A DNA stretch of 64,000 nucleotides. Origin: an uncultured Neglectibacter sp. (GTDB lineage Bacteria > Bacillota > Clostridia > Oscillospirales > Acutalibacteraceae). Under the pieces are notes generated by a model. That model was given only the letters and a program-made list of their open reading frames with translations, ran no database searches and was not told the DNA's origin. Location: assembly GCA_946554335.1 (NCBI GenBank), contig CAMNSA010000006.1:62001-126000 (forward strand). Reading direction: 5' to 3'. Both the position numbers and the translations under genes were made by a program. Each line of letters starts with the position of its first letter. The first letter of the stretch is position 1. Positions 34,992 to 43,472 of this stretch are shown piece after piece.

Positions 34992-36383
34992 ATGAAACCT
35001 GTTTACTACCTGGCTGTGGATATCGGAGCTTCCTCCGGACGCCATATTTTGGGGCGCGTGGAAGAAGGAAAGCTGATCACGGAGGAGGTCTACCGCTTTC
35101 CAAACGGTGCGAAGAAGAAAAACGGACAGCTCCTCTGGGATGTGGAGGAGCTGCTTTCCCAGATCCTCGCCGGAATGAAGGTCTGCGGAGAACTGGGAAA
35201 GATCCCTGTCTCTATGGGGATCGATACCTGGGGAGTGGATTTCGTCCTTCTGGATCGGGAGGGAAGGCCCCTGACCCCTGCGGTAGCCTACCGGGACAGC
35301 CGTACTGCGGGGATGGATCGGGAAGTCGAAAAGCTGATCTCCTTTCCCGAACTTTATGAAAGAACGGGGATCCAGAAGCAGAGCTTCAACACCGTTTACC
35401 AACTTATTGCCCTGAAAAAATCAGAACCCGCGGTCATCAAAAAAGCGTCCCGCTTCTTGATGGCCCCGGACTATTTTCACTACCGCCTCACCGGAAAAGG
35501 AGAAAATGAGTATACCAACGCCACCACCACCGCCCTGGTAAACGCGGAAACAAAACAGTGGGATCACGAGCTTCTGGAGCTTTTAGGGTTTCCCTCCGGT
35601 ATTTTCGCTCCCCTTCGGACGCCGGGGGAAAGCCTGGGCAGACTGCTGCCATGGGTGAGAGAAGAGGTGGGCTTTGACTGCGAGGTGATCCTTCCCGCCA
35701 CCCACGATACAGGCTCCGCCTTTCTGGCAGTTCCGGTGGAGGGAGAGGAGTATGCCATCCTTTCCAGCGGTACCTGGAGCCTTTTGGGAGTGGAAAACAG
35801 CGTTCCCATCACCTCTCGGGAAAGCAGGATGCAGAATTTCACCAACGAGGGAGGGTATCGGTTTCGGTTTCGTTATTTAAAAAATATCATGGGCCTTTGG
35901 ATGCTACAATCCGTTCGAAAAGAGCTTGGAAACTGCTCTTTTCAGGAGCTGGAGCAGCTTGCCCGGCAGGAGGAGAGCTTTGAGGGCCGGGTGGATGTGA
36001 ACGATGAAAGCTTTTTAGCCCCGGACAGCATGATAGAGGCTGTCAATGCTCACTGCGGAAAAGGACCTCTCTCTCCGGGGCAGACCATCAGCTGTATTTA
36101 TCAGAGCCTTTCTTCGGAATACGCCAATACTGTTTCCCAGATCCGCACCCTCACCGGCAGAGAGATCAAGGCGCTGCACATCGTAGGGGGCGGAAGCCAG
36201 GACCGGTATCTGAACGCCCTTACCGCCAAAGCGCTGGGGCTTCCGGTCTACGCGGGCCCTACAGAGGGCACGGGCCTGGGGAACCTGATGGTGCAGATGA
36301 TCGCAAAAGGAGAATTTGCAGGGCTTTCTCAGGCCAGAGAGGCGCTGAGGAAAAGCTTTGAAGTGGAAAAATATTGGCCGTAA
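34992..36383 (+). CDS. rhaB: Rhamnulokinase
   Basis: 463 residues, FGGY kinase family. AVDIGASSGRHILG is the N-terminal phosphate loop, DTWGVDFVLLD follows, and the second phosphate motif is LHIVGGGSQDRYLNALTA. It phosphorylates L-rhamnulose at C1. AAAGGGGGTGG precedes the ATG. It overlaps or abuts rhaA at its 3' end; order rhaB-rhaA-rhaD as in many Firmicutes and enterics. Confidence 0.95.
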   Translation: MKPVYYLAVDIGASSGRHILGRVEEGKLITEEVYRFPNGAKKKNGQLLWDVEELLSQILAGMKVCGELGKIPVSMGIDTWGVDFVLLDREGRPLTPAVAYRDSRTAGMDREVEKLISFPELYERTGIQKQSFNTVYQLIALKKSEPAVIKKASRFLMAPDYFHYRLTGKGENEYTNATTTALVNAETKQWDHELLELLGFPSGIFAPLRTPGESLGRLLPWVREEVGFDCEVILPATHDTGSAFLAVPVEGEEYAILSSGTWSLLGVENSVPITSRESRMQNFTNEGGYRFRFRYLKNIMGLWMLQSVRKELGNCSFQELEQLARQEESFEGRVDVNDESFLAPDSMIEAVNAHCGKGPLSPGQTISCIYQSLSSEYANTVSQIRTLTGREIKALHIVGGGSQDRYLNALTAKALGLPVYAGPTEGTGLGNLMVQMIAKGEFAGLSQAREALRKSFEVEKYWP

Positions 36384-36397
36384 AGGAGGAAAGGATC

Positions 36398-37651
36398 GTG
36401 GAAGAGAGGTATCAGTGGGCGAAGGCTCAATATGAGGCCTTGGGCGTCCGGGTAGAAGAGGCCCTGGAGAAGCTGAAGGAGGTTCCCATCAGCGTCCATT
36501 GCTGGCAGGGGGATGATGTGCTGGGCTTTGAAAACCGGGGAGAGGCACTTTCCGGAGGGATCCAGACCACGGGAAATTACCCCGGGCGGGCCAGGAATTT
36601 TTCCGAGCTTACAGCGGATTTTCAGAAAGCCATGAGCCTGACCCCGGGAAAGAAACGGATCAACCTTCACGCGAGCTACGCGATGTTTGAGCCTGGGGAA
36701 GAAGCTGACCGAAATGCCCTTCTGCCCAGGCATTTCGCCAAATGGATCGCCTTTGCAAAGGAGAACGGCTATGGGGTCGACTTCAACCCCACCTTTTTCA
36801 GTCATCCCATGGTGACGGACAATCTGACCCTTTCCTCCCCGAAGGAGGAGGTGCGCAGGTTCTGGGTAGAGCACGGGATCTGCTGCCGCCGGATCAGCTC
36901 CGCCATCGCAGAGGAACTGCAAAGCCCGGTGCTGTGCAATGTCTGGATCCCGGATGGATATAAGGATATTCCGGCGGACCGATTAGGGCCCCGGGAACGC
37001 CTGAAAAAGAGCCTGGACGAGATCTTTGCCGAGAGGCTTCCCGGCGTCATTGACTGCGTGGAAAGCAAGGTGTTCGGCATCGGGATGGAATCCTATACCG
37101 TGGGATCGTCAGAATTCTATCTGAGCTACGCGGCCTCTCATCCCGGCGTTTACGACCTTCTGGATAACGGACACTACCATCCCACTGAAATGGTCAGCGA
37201 TAAGATCCCGAGCCTTCTCGCCTTCTTTGACAAGGTGCCGCTGCATGTCACCCGCCCGGTGCGCTGGGACAGTGATCATGTGGTGCTTTTTGAGGATGAG
37301 CTGCGGGAGATCGCCAAAGAGATCGTCCGCAATCAGGCGCTGGAGCGGGTATTGATCGGCCTGGATTTCTTCGACGCCTCCATCAATCGGGTGGCGGCCT
37401 GGGTGGTGGGTGTGCGCAGTATGGAAAAGGCGCTGCTTTACGCTTTGCTGCAGCCGTCAGAGGAGATGAAGCGGCTCCAGGACGAGATGGATTTCACCGC
37501 TTTGATGGCGCTGAACGAGAGGCTGAAAACCATGCCCTTCGGGGATGTTTGGGACTGCTACTGCCAGAGGCAGGGCGTGCCCGGCGAAGGGGAATGGCTG
37601 GAGCAGGCGAGGACCTATGAAAGGGAAGTTCTCCTGCATCGGGAGGGCTGA
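36398..37651 (+). CDS. rhaA: L-rhamnose isomerase
   Basis: 417 residues from GTG 36398, set by AAAGGAGG eight bases upstream, which gives the usual RhaA length. Landmarks: SVHCWQGDDVLGFE, GKKRINLHASYAMFE and GLDFFDASINRVAAWVVG near the C-terminus. Converts L-rhamnose to L-rhamnulose with Mn2+. Central gene of rhaBAD. Confidence 0.96.
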   Translation: MEERYQWAKAQYEALGVRVEEALEKLKEVPISVHCWQGDDVLGFENRGEALSGGIQTTGNYPGRARNFSELTADFQKAMSLTPGKKRINLHASYAMFEPGEEADRNALLPRHFAKWIAFAKENGYGVDFNPTFFSHPMVTDNLTLSSPKEEVRRFWVEHGICCRRISSAIAEELQSPVLCNVWIPDGYKDIPADRLGPRERLKKSLDEIFAERLPGVIDCVESKVFGIGMESYTVGSSEFYLSYAASHPGVYDLLDNGHYHPTEMVSDKIPSLLAFFDKVPLHVTRPVRWDSDHVVLFEDELREIAKEIVRNQALERVLIGLDFFDASINRVAAWVVGVRSMEKALLYALLQPSEEMKRLQDEMDFTALMALNERLKTMPFGDVWDCYCQRQGVPGEGEWLEQARTYEREVLLHREG

Positions 37652-37689
37652 CCCACCGGTGTGAGCCTCAAAAAGAAAGGAAGAGAAAA

Positions 37690-38517
37690 ATGGCGGTTTT
37701 GGAAAATGCGGCGGTAAAGAAGTATTTGAGAATGTGCACAGACGGCTGGCTTCAGGGCTGGCATGAGCGAAACGGCGGAAACCTCACCTACCGAATGACC
37801 CGGGAAGAGGCGGAATTCTGCCGGGAGGACTTTTCCTTTGCGGGAAGCTGGCACCGGATGGGCGTAACGGCGGGAAATCTGCGGGGAGAATATTTCCTCA
37901 CCACGGGAACCGGAAAGTTCTTCCGGAACATGGAGGAGGATCCCCAACATAACGCGGGGATCGTGGAGATTAACGAGGAGGGAAACGCCTGGCGTATCGT
38001 CTGGGGCCTGGAAAACGGCGGGACGCCCACCAGCGAGTTCCCCAGCCATTTTCTGAATCACAGTGTGCGCAAGGAGGCGACAAACGGCGAGTGCCGCCTG
38101 ATTTACCATGCCCATCCTGCCAACCTGATCGCCCTGACCTATCTGCTGCCCCTCACCGCCAAAGATTTTACTCGGACTCTGTGGCAAAGCGCCACAGAGT
38201 GTCCGGTGGTATTTCCGGGCGGGGTGGGCGTAGTGCCCTGGATGGTTCCCGGGAAGGAGGAGGTCGCGGTGGCCACCAGCCGGTTGATGAGGGAGTATGA
38301 CGCCGTGGTGTGGGCCCATCACGGGCTGTTTGTGTCCGGCCCGGATTTTGATACGACCTTCGGCCTGATGCACACGATTGAAAAGGGCGCGCAGATCTGT
38401 ATTCTGGCGCTGAGCGCGGGAGGCGGAAAGCTTCGCCAGACGATCACAGGTGCGAATTTGAGAGCGATCGCGAAGGATTTCGGCATCACGCTACGGGAAG
38501 AATTCTTAGAGGACTGA
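37690..38517 (+). CDS. rhaD: Rhamnulose-1-phosphate aldolase
   Basis: 275 residues, class II aldolase/adducin fold. Zinc ligands lie in IYHAHPANLIAL (H-x-H) and VVWAHHGLF; GGNLTYRM is near the N-terminus. Splits rhamnulose 1-phosphate to DHAP and L-lactaldehyde. No lactaldehyde reductase, rhaM mutarotase, transporter or RhaR-type regulator is in the window. Ends the rha operon. Confidence 0.96.
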   Translation: MAVLENAAVKKYLRMCTDGWLQGWHERNGGNLTYRMTREEAEFCREDFSFAGSWHRMGVTAGNLRGEYFLTTGTGKFFRNMEEDPQHNAGIVEINEEGNAWRIVWGLENGGTPTSEFPSHFLNHSVRKEATNGECRLIYHAHPANLIALTYLLPLTAKDFTRTLWQSATECPVVFPGGVGVVPWMVPGKEEVAVATSRLMREYDAVVWAHHGLFVSGPDFDTTFGLMHTIEKGAQICILALSAGGGKLRQTITGANLRAIAKDFGITLREEFLED

Positions 38518-38617
38518 GAAAAGGCTTTCCCTTTTTTTCCAAAAAGTGTTATGATAGAAAAAAGGGCGAAGGGCAAAAACACCTTTTAGCAAATCAAAAA
38601 ACGGGAGGAAGAAAGCG

Positions 38618-39499
38618 ATGAATTGGACGACATTTGACGAGGAGGCCGAGAGACTGCGGCTTTTGAATCTGCGGGTCTGGAAGGACGGAAAAGAAGTGCT
38701 TCGCAGGGACTATGACGCACAGATGCGCAGGAATCAGTATTCCGCCAGCAAAAGCTTTACCAGCGCGGCGGTGGGAATCGCTCAGAGGGAGGGCCTGCTT
38801 TCTCTGGAGGAGCCCCTGACGGAGGCCTTTCGGAACGAGCTTCCTTCCAATCCCTGTGAGAACCTGAAAAAGGCCACGGTGCGGGATCTGCTTACCATGG
38901 CTCTGGGTCAGGAAAAGGGATACCTGATGGGAGAACAGAGGCCCTTCTTAACGGAGAAGGACTGGGTGCGTTACTCCCTTGCCCAGCCCTTTCCCTACGC
39001 TCCGGGCAGCAAGTTTGTCTACAACAATGTGGGTCCCTACCTGGCGGGCGTCCTGGTGCAGCGCAGGGCCGGATGCGACCTTGTCCACTACCTGACGCCC
39101 AGGCTCTTTGAGCCTCTGGGGATCTCTCGCCCCACCTGGGAGCAGGATCCGATGGAATATAGCTTCGGGGCGGGAGGCCTGTTCCTCTCTGTCTCAGAGC
39201 TGGCGAAGTTCGGCCTTTTGCTTTTGCAGGGGGGAAGTTGGGAAGGAAAACAGCTGATCCCGGCGGACTACTTGAGAGAGGCCAGCAAAAAGCAGGTGGA
39301 AAACGGAAAAGAGGGGTATGGCTACCTCTTTTGGCGCGGGGCCAGGAATTCTTTCCGGGCAGACGGAAAGTATGGGCAGTTCGCCATCGTTTTTCCGGAC
39401 GACGGGGCCATGATTGCGGTAAACGCGGAGGCGAGAGACCAGGATGGTCTGCTCAACTTTCTGATGGAGTACCAGCCGGAGCTGATTTCAATGGCATGA
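38618..39499 (+). CDS. Serine hydrolase of the beta-lactamase/class C fold
   Basis: 293 residues, no signal peptide. SxxK is S42-A-S-K45 in QYSASKSFTSA and the Tyr motif is YNN (about 135) in FVYNNVGPYLAG. C-terminal FSFGAGG-like YSFGAGGLFLSV fits the fold. Such cytoplasmic proteins are often esterases or peptidases rather than resistance enzymes, so I do not call it a beta-lactamase. GGGAGGAAG precedes the ATG. A strong terminator follows. Confidence 0.88.
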   Translation: MNWTTFDEEAERLRLLNLRVWKDGKEVLRRDYDAQMRRNQYSASKSFTSAAVGIAQREGLLSLEEPLTEAFRNELPSNPCENLKKATVRDLLTMALGQEKGYLMGEQRPFLTEKDWVRYSLAQPFPYAPGSKFVYNNVGPYLAGVLVQRRAGCDLVHYLTPRLFEPLGISRPTWEQDPMEYSFGAGGLFLSVSELAKFGLLLLQGGSWEGKQLIPADYLREASKKQVENGKEGYGYLFWRGARNSFRADGKYGQFAIVFPDDGAMIAVNAEARDQDGLLNFLMEYQPELISMA

Positions 39500-39532
39500 T
39501 CTGGCCCGGCGGAATAGAGCTATCCCTTATAC

Positions 39533-39574
39533 AAAAACGCTCCTTCTTGCTCGTAAGCAAGAAGGAGCGTTTTT
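39533..39574. terminator. 19-bp perfect bidirectional terminator
   Basis: AAAAACGCTCCTTCTTGCT, loop CGTA, and its exact complement with T tail. It ends the hydrolase gene (plus) and the small and membrane protein genes (minus). Confidence 0.93.
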
Positions 39575-39603
39575 GCAACAGAACAGAAGTTTTTTTCGGC
39601 AAT

Positions 39604-39762
39604 TTACTCTCTTACAGTAATCGTGAGCCTTTTTTCCCGTGATCCGGATTGAAGAGGCTCTGTTTTCAAGAGATCAACCATTTCATAGCCAGTCACCTTG
39701 CCATCGGAGAGAAAAAAGCCGATGAGATAACCTCGCTCGGTGAGATGATAGCCGCGTCTCAC
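39604..39762 (-). CDS. 52-aa small ORF downstream of the membrane protein gene
   Basis: The GTG start follows GAGGA at four to five bases and begins one base after the upstream stop codon. The product, RRGYHLTERGYLIGFFLSDG near the start and ending in REKRLTITVRE, has no membrane helix. Codon use looks normal. I do not recognise the family; it could be a real small protein or chance. It lies before the 19-bp terminator. Confidence 0.4.
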   Translation of the reverse strand: MRRGYHLTERGYLIGFFLSDGKVTGYEMVDLLKTEPLQSGSREKRLTITVRE

Positions 39763-39763
39763 A

Positions 39764-40444
39764 CTATTCCTCGATTATGTTGAATCCGAAGCTAAAGCTG
39801 TTGATGCCGTATCCTGCATCGCTCCCGAATTTGGAGTAGTAAGTAGCTCCGTTAATGATATAAACTCTGTTGCTTTTCCACACCATGTGAACCCCTCGTA
39901 CATGATTCAAATGGCAGACCGGGATCTCTTCCCCCAAATTGTCAGCCGGTTCCAGCATGACCTCAATATCCATTCCGCTGATCAAATTTCCGCTGGTTTT
40001 GTAGAAATATACGGTGCAGGACTTGTCCTGCGGCGACCCGTACAGAATAAGGCCGGGGCGGTCCTTTATAGGGTCAGGAGATGCGGTACTCAGGCGGACT
40101 CCCGTGTGCATAAGCATCAGCATGGCGATCAACATCCCGCCTATTACCAGGGTTATGCAGGAACATAGATTTGCCAGCAAATTCCTTGTGCTGTTCATCA
40201 GGCGGTGTGAAAAGCAGAGCATGGAATAAAGCGCCGTATTGAGGGCAAGCCAGACCCCAAGGCTGAAAAGCAATAGCCATCCCAAAGGGGGAAGGACAAA
40301 GAAGGAGTAGCCGACGATCAATGCAGCAACCGCGGCTCCCACCAAGAACAGGAAAGCGGCGGAGGAAATGACAAGCAGTAAAACCCTTTTTGCCGTGGAA
40401 AGCTTCATCAGGCGTTTCATCATGGGATTCTTTTCAAAAGGCAC
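39764..40444 (-). CDS. Membrane protein of unknown function
   Basis: 226 residues from GTG 40444 with GGAGGAG eight bases upstream. Three hydrophobic segments (about 18-43, 47-72 and 86-112), then a soluble domain with TVYFYKTSGNLISGMDIEVML and VWKSNRVYIINGATYYS. No family recognised. It is transcribed away from the Dlt-like operon from a strong promoter (40561-40589). Confidence 0.75.
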   Translation of the reverse strand: MPFEKNPMMKRLMKLSTAKRVLLLVISSAAFLFLVGAAVAALIVGYSFFVLPPLGWLLLFSLGVWLALNTALYSMLCFSHRLMNSTRNLLANLCSCITLVIGGMLIAMLMLMHTGVRLSTASPDPIKDRPGLILYGSPQDKSCTVYFYKTSGNLISGMDIEVMLEPADNLGEEIPVCHLNHVRGVHMVWKSNRVYIINGATYYSKFGSDAGYGINSFSFGFNIIEE

Positions 40445-40560
40445 GGATCATTCTCCTCCCTCGGTGTGCTGCCGCCGATGCTATAGTTCCTTTTTTCCGG
40501 CTCCTTCTTTTGCGCCGTTCTGCCTTTTTTCGCTTCTTTCTTCTTGCGGTGCTCAATATA

Positions 40561-40589
40561 ATTGTAGGCCATAATTATCAATGTGTCAA
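40561..40589 (-). promoter_or_regulatory. Strong minus-strand promoter of the membrane protein gene
   Basis: On the minus strand TTGACA, 17 bases, TACAAT, about 117 bases before the GTG. Confidence 0.75.
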
Positions 40590-40687
40590 TAAAATTTAAG
40601 GTATAGTGTCATAATTTGGTAAAAACAGACTAGAAATAAAAAGATAACCGGAACAAAGGAAACAAGGAAGTCGAGGGACAATTCAGT

Positions 40688-40716
40688 TTGACATTATTTG
40701 GGCTGTGGGGTAAAAT
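40688..40716 (+). promoter_or_regulatory. Strong promoter of the Dlt-like operon
   Basis: TTGACA, 17 bases, TAAAAT, 224 bases before the ATG of the adenylation gene, leaving a long leader. Confidence 0.82.
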
Positions 40717-40722
40717 ACTCTA

Positions 40723-40939
40723 ATAGATTAGTAATTTGAGGCGAGGGGCCAAAGGCCTCTGGGAAGGACTCAGTTTCCGGCTGGGGACCGGCAGGAGGCA
40801 AATGAGATCACACCGCCGAAAGGCCGGAAAACGCCAGGTCGCTTCCGATGATAAGTCCCCGGGATTAGAAAGATAGATTCCCGCCATATTTATAGACGGC
40901 TTCGTTTTGCACGAGTTTTGGAAAGGATGATTCTCAGCT
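40723..40939 (+). promoter_or_regulatory. Structured 5' leader of the Dlt-like operon
   Basis: About 215 bases without an ORF. Helices: AGGGGCC-AAA-GGCCTCT (40744-40760), a GCC-GAAA-GGC tetraloop hairpin (40815-40824), and a long-range 8-bp pairing CTGGGGAC (40781-40788) with GTCCCCGG (40855-40862) that encloses it. CCGGC occurs twice (40778, 40788) and can pair with GCCGG at 40823. No T-tract terminator. A riboswitch or protein-binding leader is possible; I could not assign a class. Confidence 0.5.
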
Positions 40940-42469
40940 ATGGCGCTGCAGAAAAATGTGTTGGAATATCTGGAGGAGTCAGCGCGCCGGTATCCGGACA
41001 AGCTTGCCTTCACCGATGACAAAATAGAGCGCACCTATTCCCAATTTTTGCAAGAGGCTCAGCGGATCGGGACCATGCTGATCCACGAGGTGGACTGCCT
41101 GAATTCTCCCATCGCGGTTTTGGTGGACCGCAGAGTTTCCAGTCTGGAGGCCTTTTTCGGGATCCTTTTTAGCGGCAATTTTTATGTTCCGGTGGATAAC
41201 AAAATGCCCCGCCAGCGGGTGGAGGCCATGCTGGAAAAGCTTTCTCCGGCGGCGGTGCTCTATGACCCTCAGGACGAGCGCCTTGCCCTGGAATTTGCAG
41301 ACCGCTATCATCTGCTGTGCACGGAGAAAAAGGCCCTGTATGAGCCGGACGAGGCCCTGCTTGCCGGGCGGCGTTCACAGATTTTGGATATTGATCCGGT
41401 CTACACCATCTTTACCTCCGGCTCTACCGGCGTACCCAAGGGCATCGTGATCTCCCACCGGGCAGTGATCGATTTTATCGACTGGATGGCTTCTGCCTGC
41501 GGCATTATGCAGCAGGATGTTATGGGCAATCAGGCGCCCTTCTATTTTGACTGCTCTGTGAAGGATATTTATCTCACCATAAAATGTGGAGCGACTGCCC
41601 ATGTTTTGCCGAAAAAGCTGTTCGCTTTTCCCATTCTGCTGATGCAGTATCTCAGGGAAAAGCAGGTCACGGCGCTGATATGGGCCACCTCCGGCTTTAA
41701 TCTGGTGGCAAATTCCGGTGTGCTTCAAAAGCTGCCGCCGGAGCATGTGCGTCTGGTCGCGGTAGGCGGCGAGGCAATGCTGGCGAAGAATTTGAATATC
41801 TGGCGGCGGGCAATTCCGAACGCCGTGTTCTTTAATCTTTACGGCCCTACCGAGGTCACGGTGGACTGCACCTACTACCGGGTAGATCGGGAATTCCTGG
41901 ATACGGAGGCGGTGCCCATCGGCCGGCCCTGCGGGAACAAGGAGGTGCTGCTTCTGGACGAGACCCTGCGCCCTGTGGCGGACGGTGAGCCGGGAGAGAT
42001 TTGTGTGCGGGGTATCGGCGTAGCCAGGGGATATTATAATGATCCGGAAAAGACCGAAGCTGCCTTTGTACAGAATCCCAACCGGCCGTACTATCCGGAC
42101 ATCCTCTACCGCACGGGGGACATCGCCGTGCGAAACCTGGACGGCCTTTTGGTATTCCAGTCCCGAAAGGACGGCCAGATCAAGCACATGGGATATCGAA
42201 TCGAGCTGGGAGAGATTGAGCGGGCTGTCAGCGGCTTCTCCAAGATCCGGGAGAATTTCTGCTTTTATGACAGAGGGAAAGAACAGATCGTTTGCCTTTA
42301 TGACGGCGACGCCCAGGCGGAGGAAGTCATCCGCTATTTGGGGGATCTTTTGCCGAAATATATGTATCCCAATATTTTGGAAAAGAAAAGCTTGCTGCAC
42401 AACGCCAATGGAAAGATAGACCGCGCCCGGATGCAGGAGGAATATTTCCGTGGAAATCAGAAAAGCTGA
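40940..42469 (+). CDS. DltA-like adenylation enzyme (carrier-protein ligase)
   Basis: 509 residues, adenylate-forming family. Core motifs: FTSGSTGVPKGI (A3), NLYGPTEVTVDCTYY (A5), YRTGDIA (A7), GYRIELGEIERA (A8) and NANGKIDR (A10). NQAPFYFDCSVKDIYLTIKCGAT strongly resembles DltA, which charges D-Ala onto DltC. The Cys in the FCGE segment that helps DltA choose D-Ala is replaced by Gly (about residue 276, VAVGGEAM), so the substrate may differ. It activates a carboxylic acid, likely an amino acid, and loads the carrier protein encoded two genes downstream. AAAGGA lies 12 bases upstream. Confidence 0.85.
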   Translation: MALQKNVLEYLEESARRYPDKLAFTDDKIERTYSQFLQEAQRIGTMLIHEVDCLNSPIAVLVDRRVSSLEAFFGILFSGNFYVPVDNKMPRQRVEAMLEKLSPAAVLYDPQDERLALEFADRYHLLCTEKKALYEPDEALLAGRRSQILDIDPVYTIFTSGSTGVPKGIVISHRAVIDFIDWMASACGIMQQDVMGNQAPFYFDCSVKDIYLTIKCGATAHVLPKKLFAFPILLMQYLREKQVTALIWATSGFNLVANSGVLQKLPPEHVRLVAVGGEAMLAKNLNIWRRAIPNAVFFNLYGPTEVTVDCTYYRVDREFLDTEAVPIGRPCGNKEVLLLDETLRPVADGEPGEICVRGIGVARGYYNDPEKTEAAFVQNPNRPYYPDILYRTGDIAVRNLDGLLVFQSRKDGQIKHMGYRIELGEIERAVSGFSKIRENFCFYDRGKEQIVCLYDGDAQAEEVIRYLGDLLPKYMYPNILEKKSLLHNANGKIDRARMQEEYFRGNQKS

Positions 42470-43241
42470 AACCTGTGAAGAGGTCACAGACCTTGTGAAA
42501 AAGTGGTTTCGTCCGGGAGTATGCACGAATTTGTTTTTATCTGCCCAGGAACTGAAACGGGAAGCTGAGCTGGGAACGCTCTACTACGGCCTTTGGCCTC
42601 AGGGGTTCCTGCTTTTGCGGAAACGGGGGGGCTTTTTCCGAGGCGCGTATCAGTTTCTCCCCGGCGAGGCTTGTCCGAAGCTTCCCGATGAACTCCATGT
42701 GATTTTGGAGATCCCCGCGCGGCCGAAGGACAAAACCGTTCCCGAGGCCCGCGAGTTTTGGAAGTCAGGCGGGTTTACCCCGGTGCTGGAGCGTCTGCGG
42801 TATGCAAAAGATTTAAACAACACCCCGGACCTTTCCGCTCCGGAAGGGAAGATCGTGTCGGCAAAGGGAAAGCTTGTGGGAGAGGCGCTGTCCTTTCTGC
42901 AAGCGCATTTTGACCCTCTCACCGGCTGTCTGCCCAGCTTCGAGGAGCTTTCTCAGGATCAGGCGTTCTGCCTTTTAGACGAAGGGGGAGCGGTGGCGGG
43001 TGTGCTCCACGCCGCTTTCGGAAAAGCTTCTTCTGAGATCCGACACCTGGCGGTTCGTAAGGAGCTGCGGGGCAGAGGATACGGAGGAGAACTGATTCGT
43101 GCCTATGAGTCCCAATGCCCTTCCCCAAAAAGTCTGGTTTGGACCGGTAAGGAAAATTCCGCCGCCCGCCGTCTTTATGAAAAACGGGGGTATTCCCCGG
43201 ACGGCTGGACAGCGCTTGTGTTAGAACATGGAAAGGAATGA
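42450..43241 (+). CDS. GNAT family acyltransferase inside the Dlt-like operon
   Basis: 263 residues from GTG 42450, AGGAGGA seven bases upstream, overlapping the adenylation gene by 20 bases. The C-terminal half (about 150-263) is a GNAT domain with the acetyl-CoA loop VRKELRGRGYGGEL and ENSAARRLYEKRGY. The N-terminal half is not recognised but could be a second, degenerate GNAT domain. Classical dlt operons have no such gene. It could N-acylate the loaded amino acid or the carrier-bound group (inference). Confidence 0.82.
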   Translation: MEIRKAETCEEVTDLVKKWFRPGVCTNLFLSAQELKREAELGTLYYGLWPQGFLLLRKRGGFFRGAYQFLPGEACPKLPDELHVILEIPARPKDKTVPEAREFWKSGGFTPVLERLRYAKDLNNTPDLSAPEGKIVSAKGKLVGEALSFLQAHFDPLTGCLPSFEELSQDQAFCLLDEGGAVAGVLHAAFGKASSEIRHLAVRKELRGRGYGGELIRAYESQCPSPKSLVWTGKENSAARRLYEKRGYSPDGWTALVLEHGKE

Positions 43242-43247
43242 GTGGAA

Positions 43248-43469
43248 ATGAAGGAAAAAATTGAAGAGATCTTAAAGGAGCTTTGCCCCGGGATCGATCT
43301 GGAAAGCACGGAGATGATCGATGATGGTTTGATCGATTCCTTTGACATGGTGGCCCTTGTCAGTGAGCTGGTGGACGCCTTCGGTGTGGAGATCTCCGTG
43401 GAGGATATCATTCCCGAGAATTTCAACTCCGTCGACGAGATGGCCGCGCTAGTCGAAAGGCTGAAGTAA
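43248..43469 (+). CDS. DltC-like acyl/aminoacyl carrier protein
   Basis: 73 residues. The phosphopantetheine attachment Ser is S31 in DDGLIDSFDMVALVSEL, the DltC/ACP-type site; helices II and III are acidic (VEISVEDIIPENFNSVDEMAALV). GTG 43242 is an alternative start, two codons earlier. It should carry the acyl group from the adenylation enzyme to the MBOAT protein. The DltA-like and MBOAT genes flank it, as in dlt operons. Confidence 0.9.
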   Translation: MKEKIEEILKELCPGIDLESTEMIDDGLIDSFDMVALVSELVDAFGVEISVEDIIPENFNSVDEMAALVERLK

Positions 43470-43472
43470 GGG

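Noticed and set aside
38618-39499. Secreted beta-lactamase resistance gene
   Set aside because: No signal peptide; SxxK and YxN are shared with esterases and peptidases, so resistance cannot be claimed.
40740-40870. Lysine riboswitch before the Dlt-like operon, because of GCCGAAAGG
   Set aside because: The other conserved segments of the lysine class are missing.
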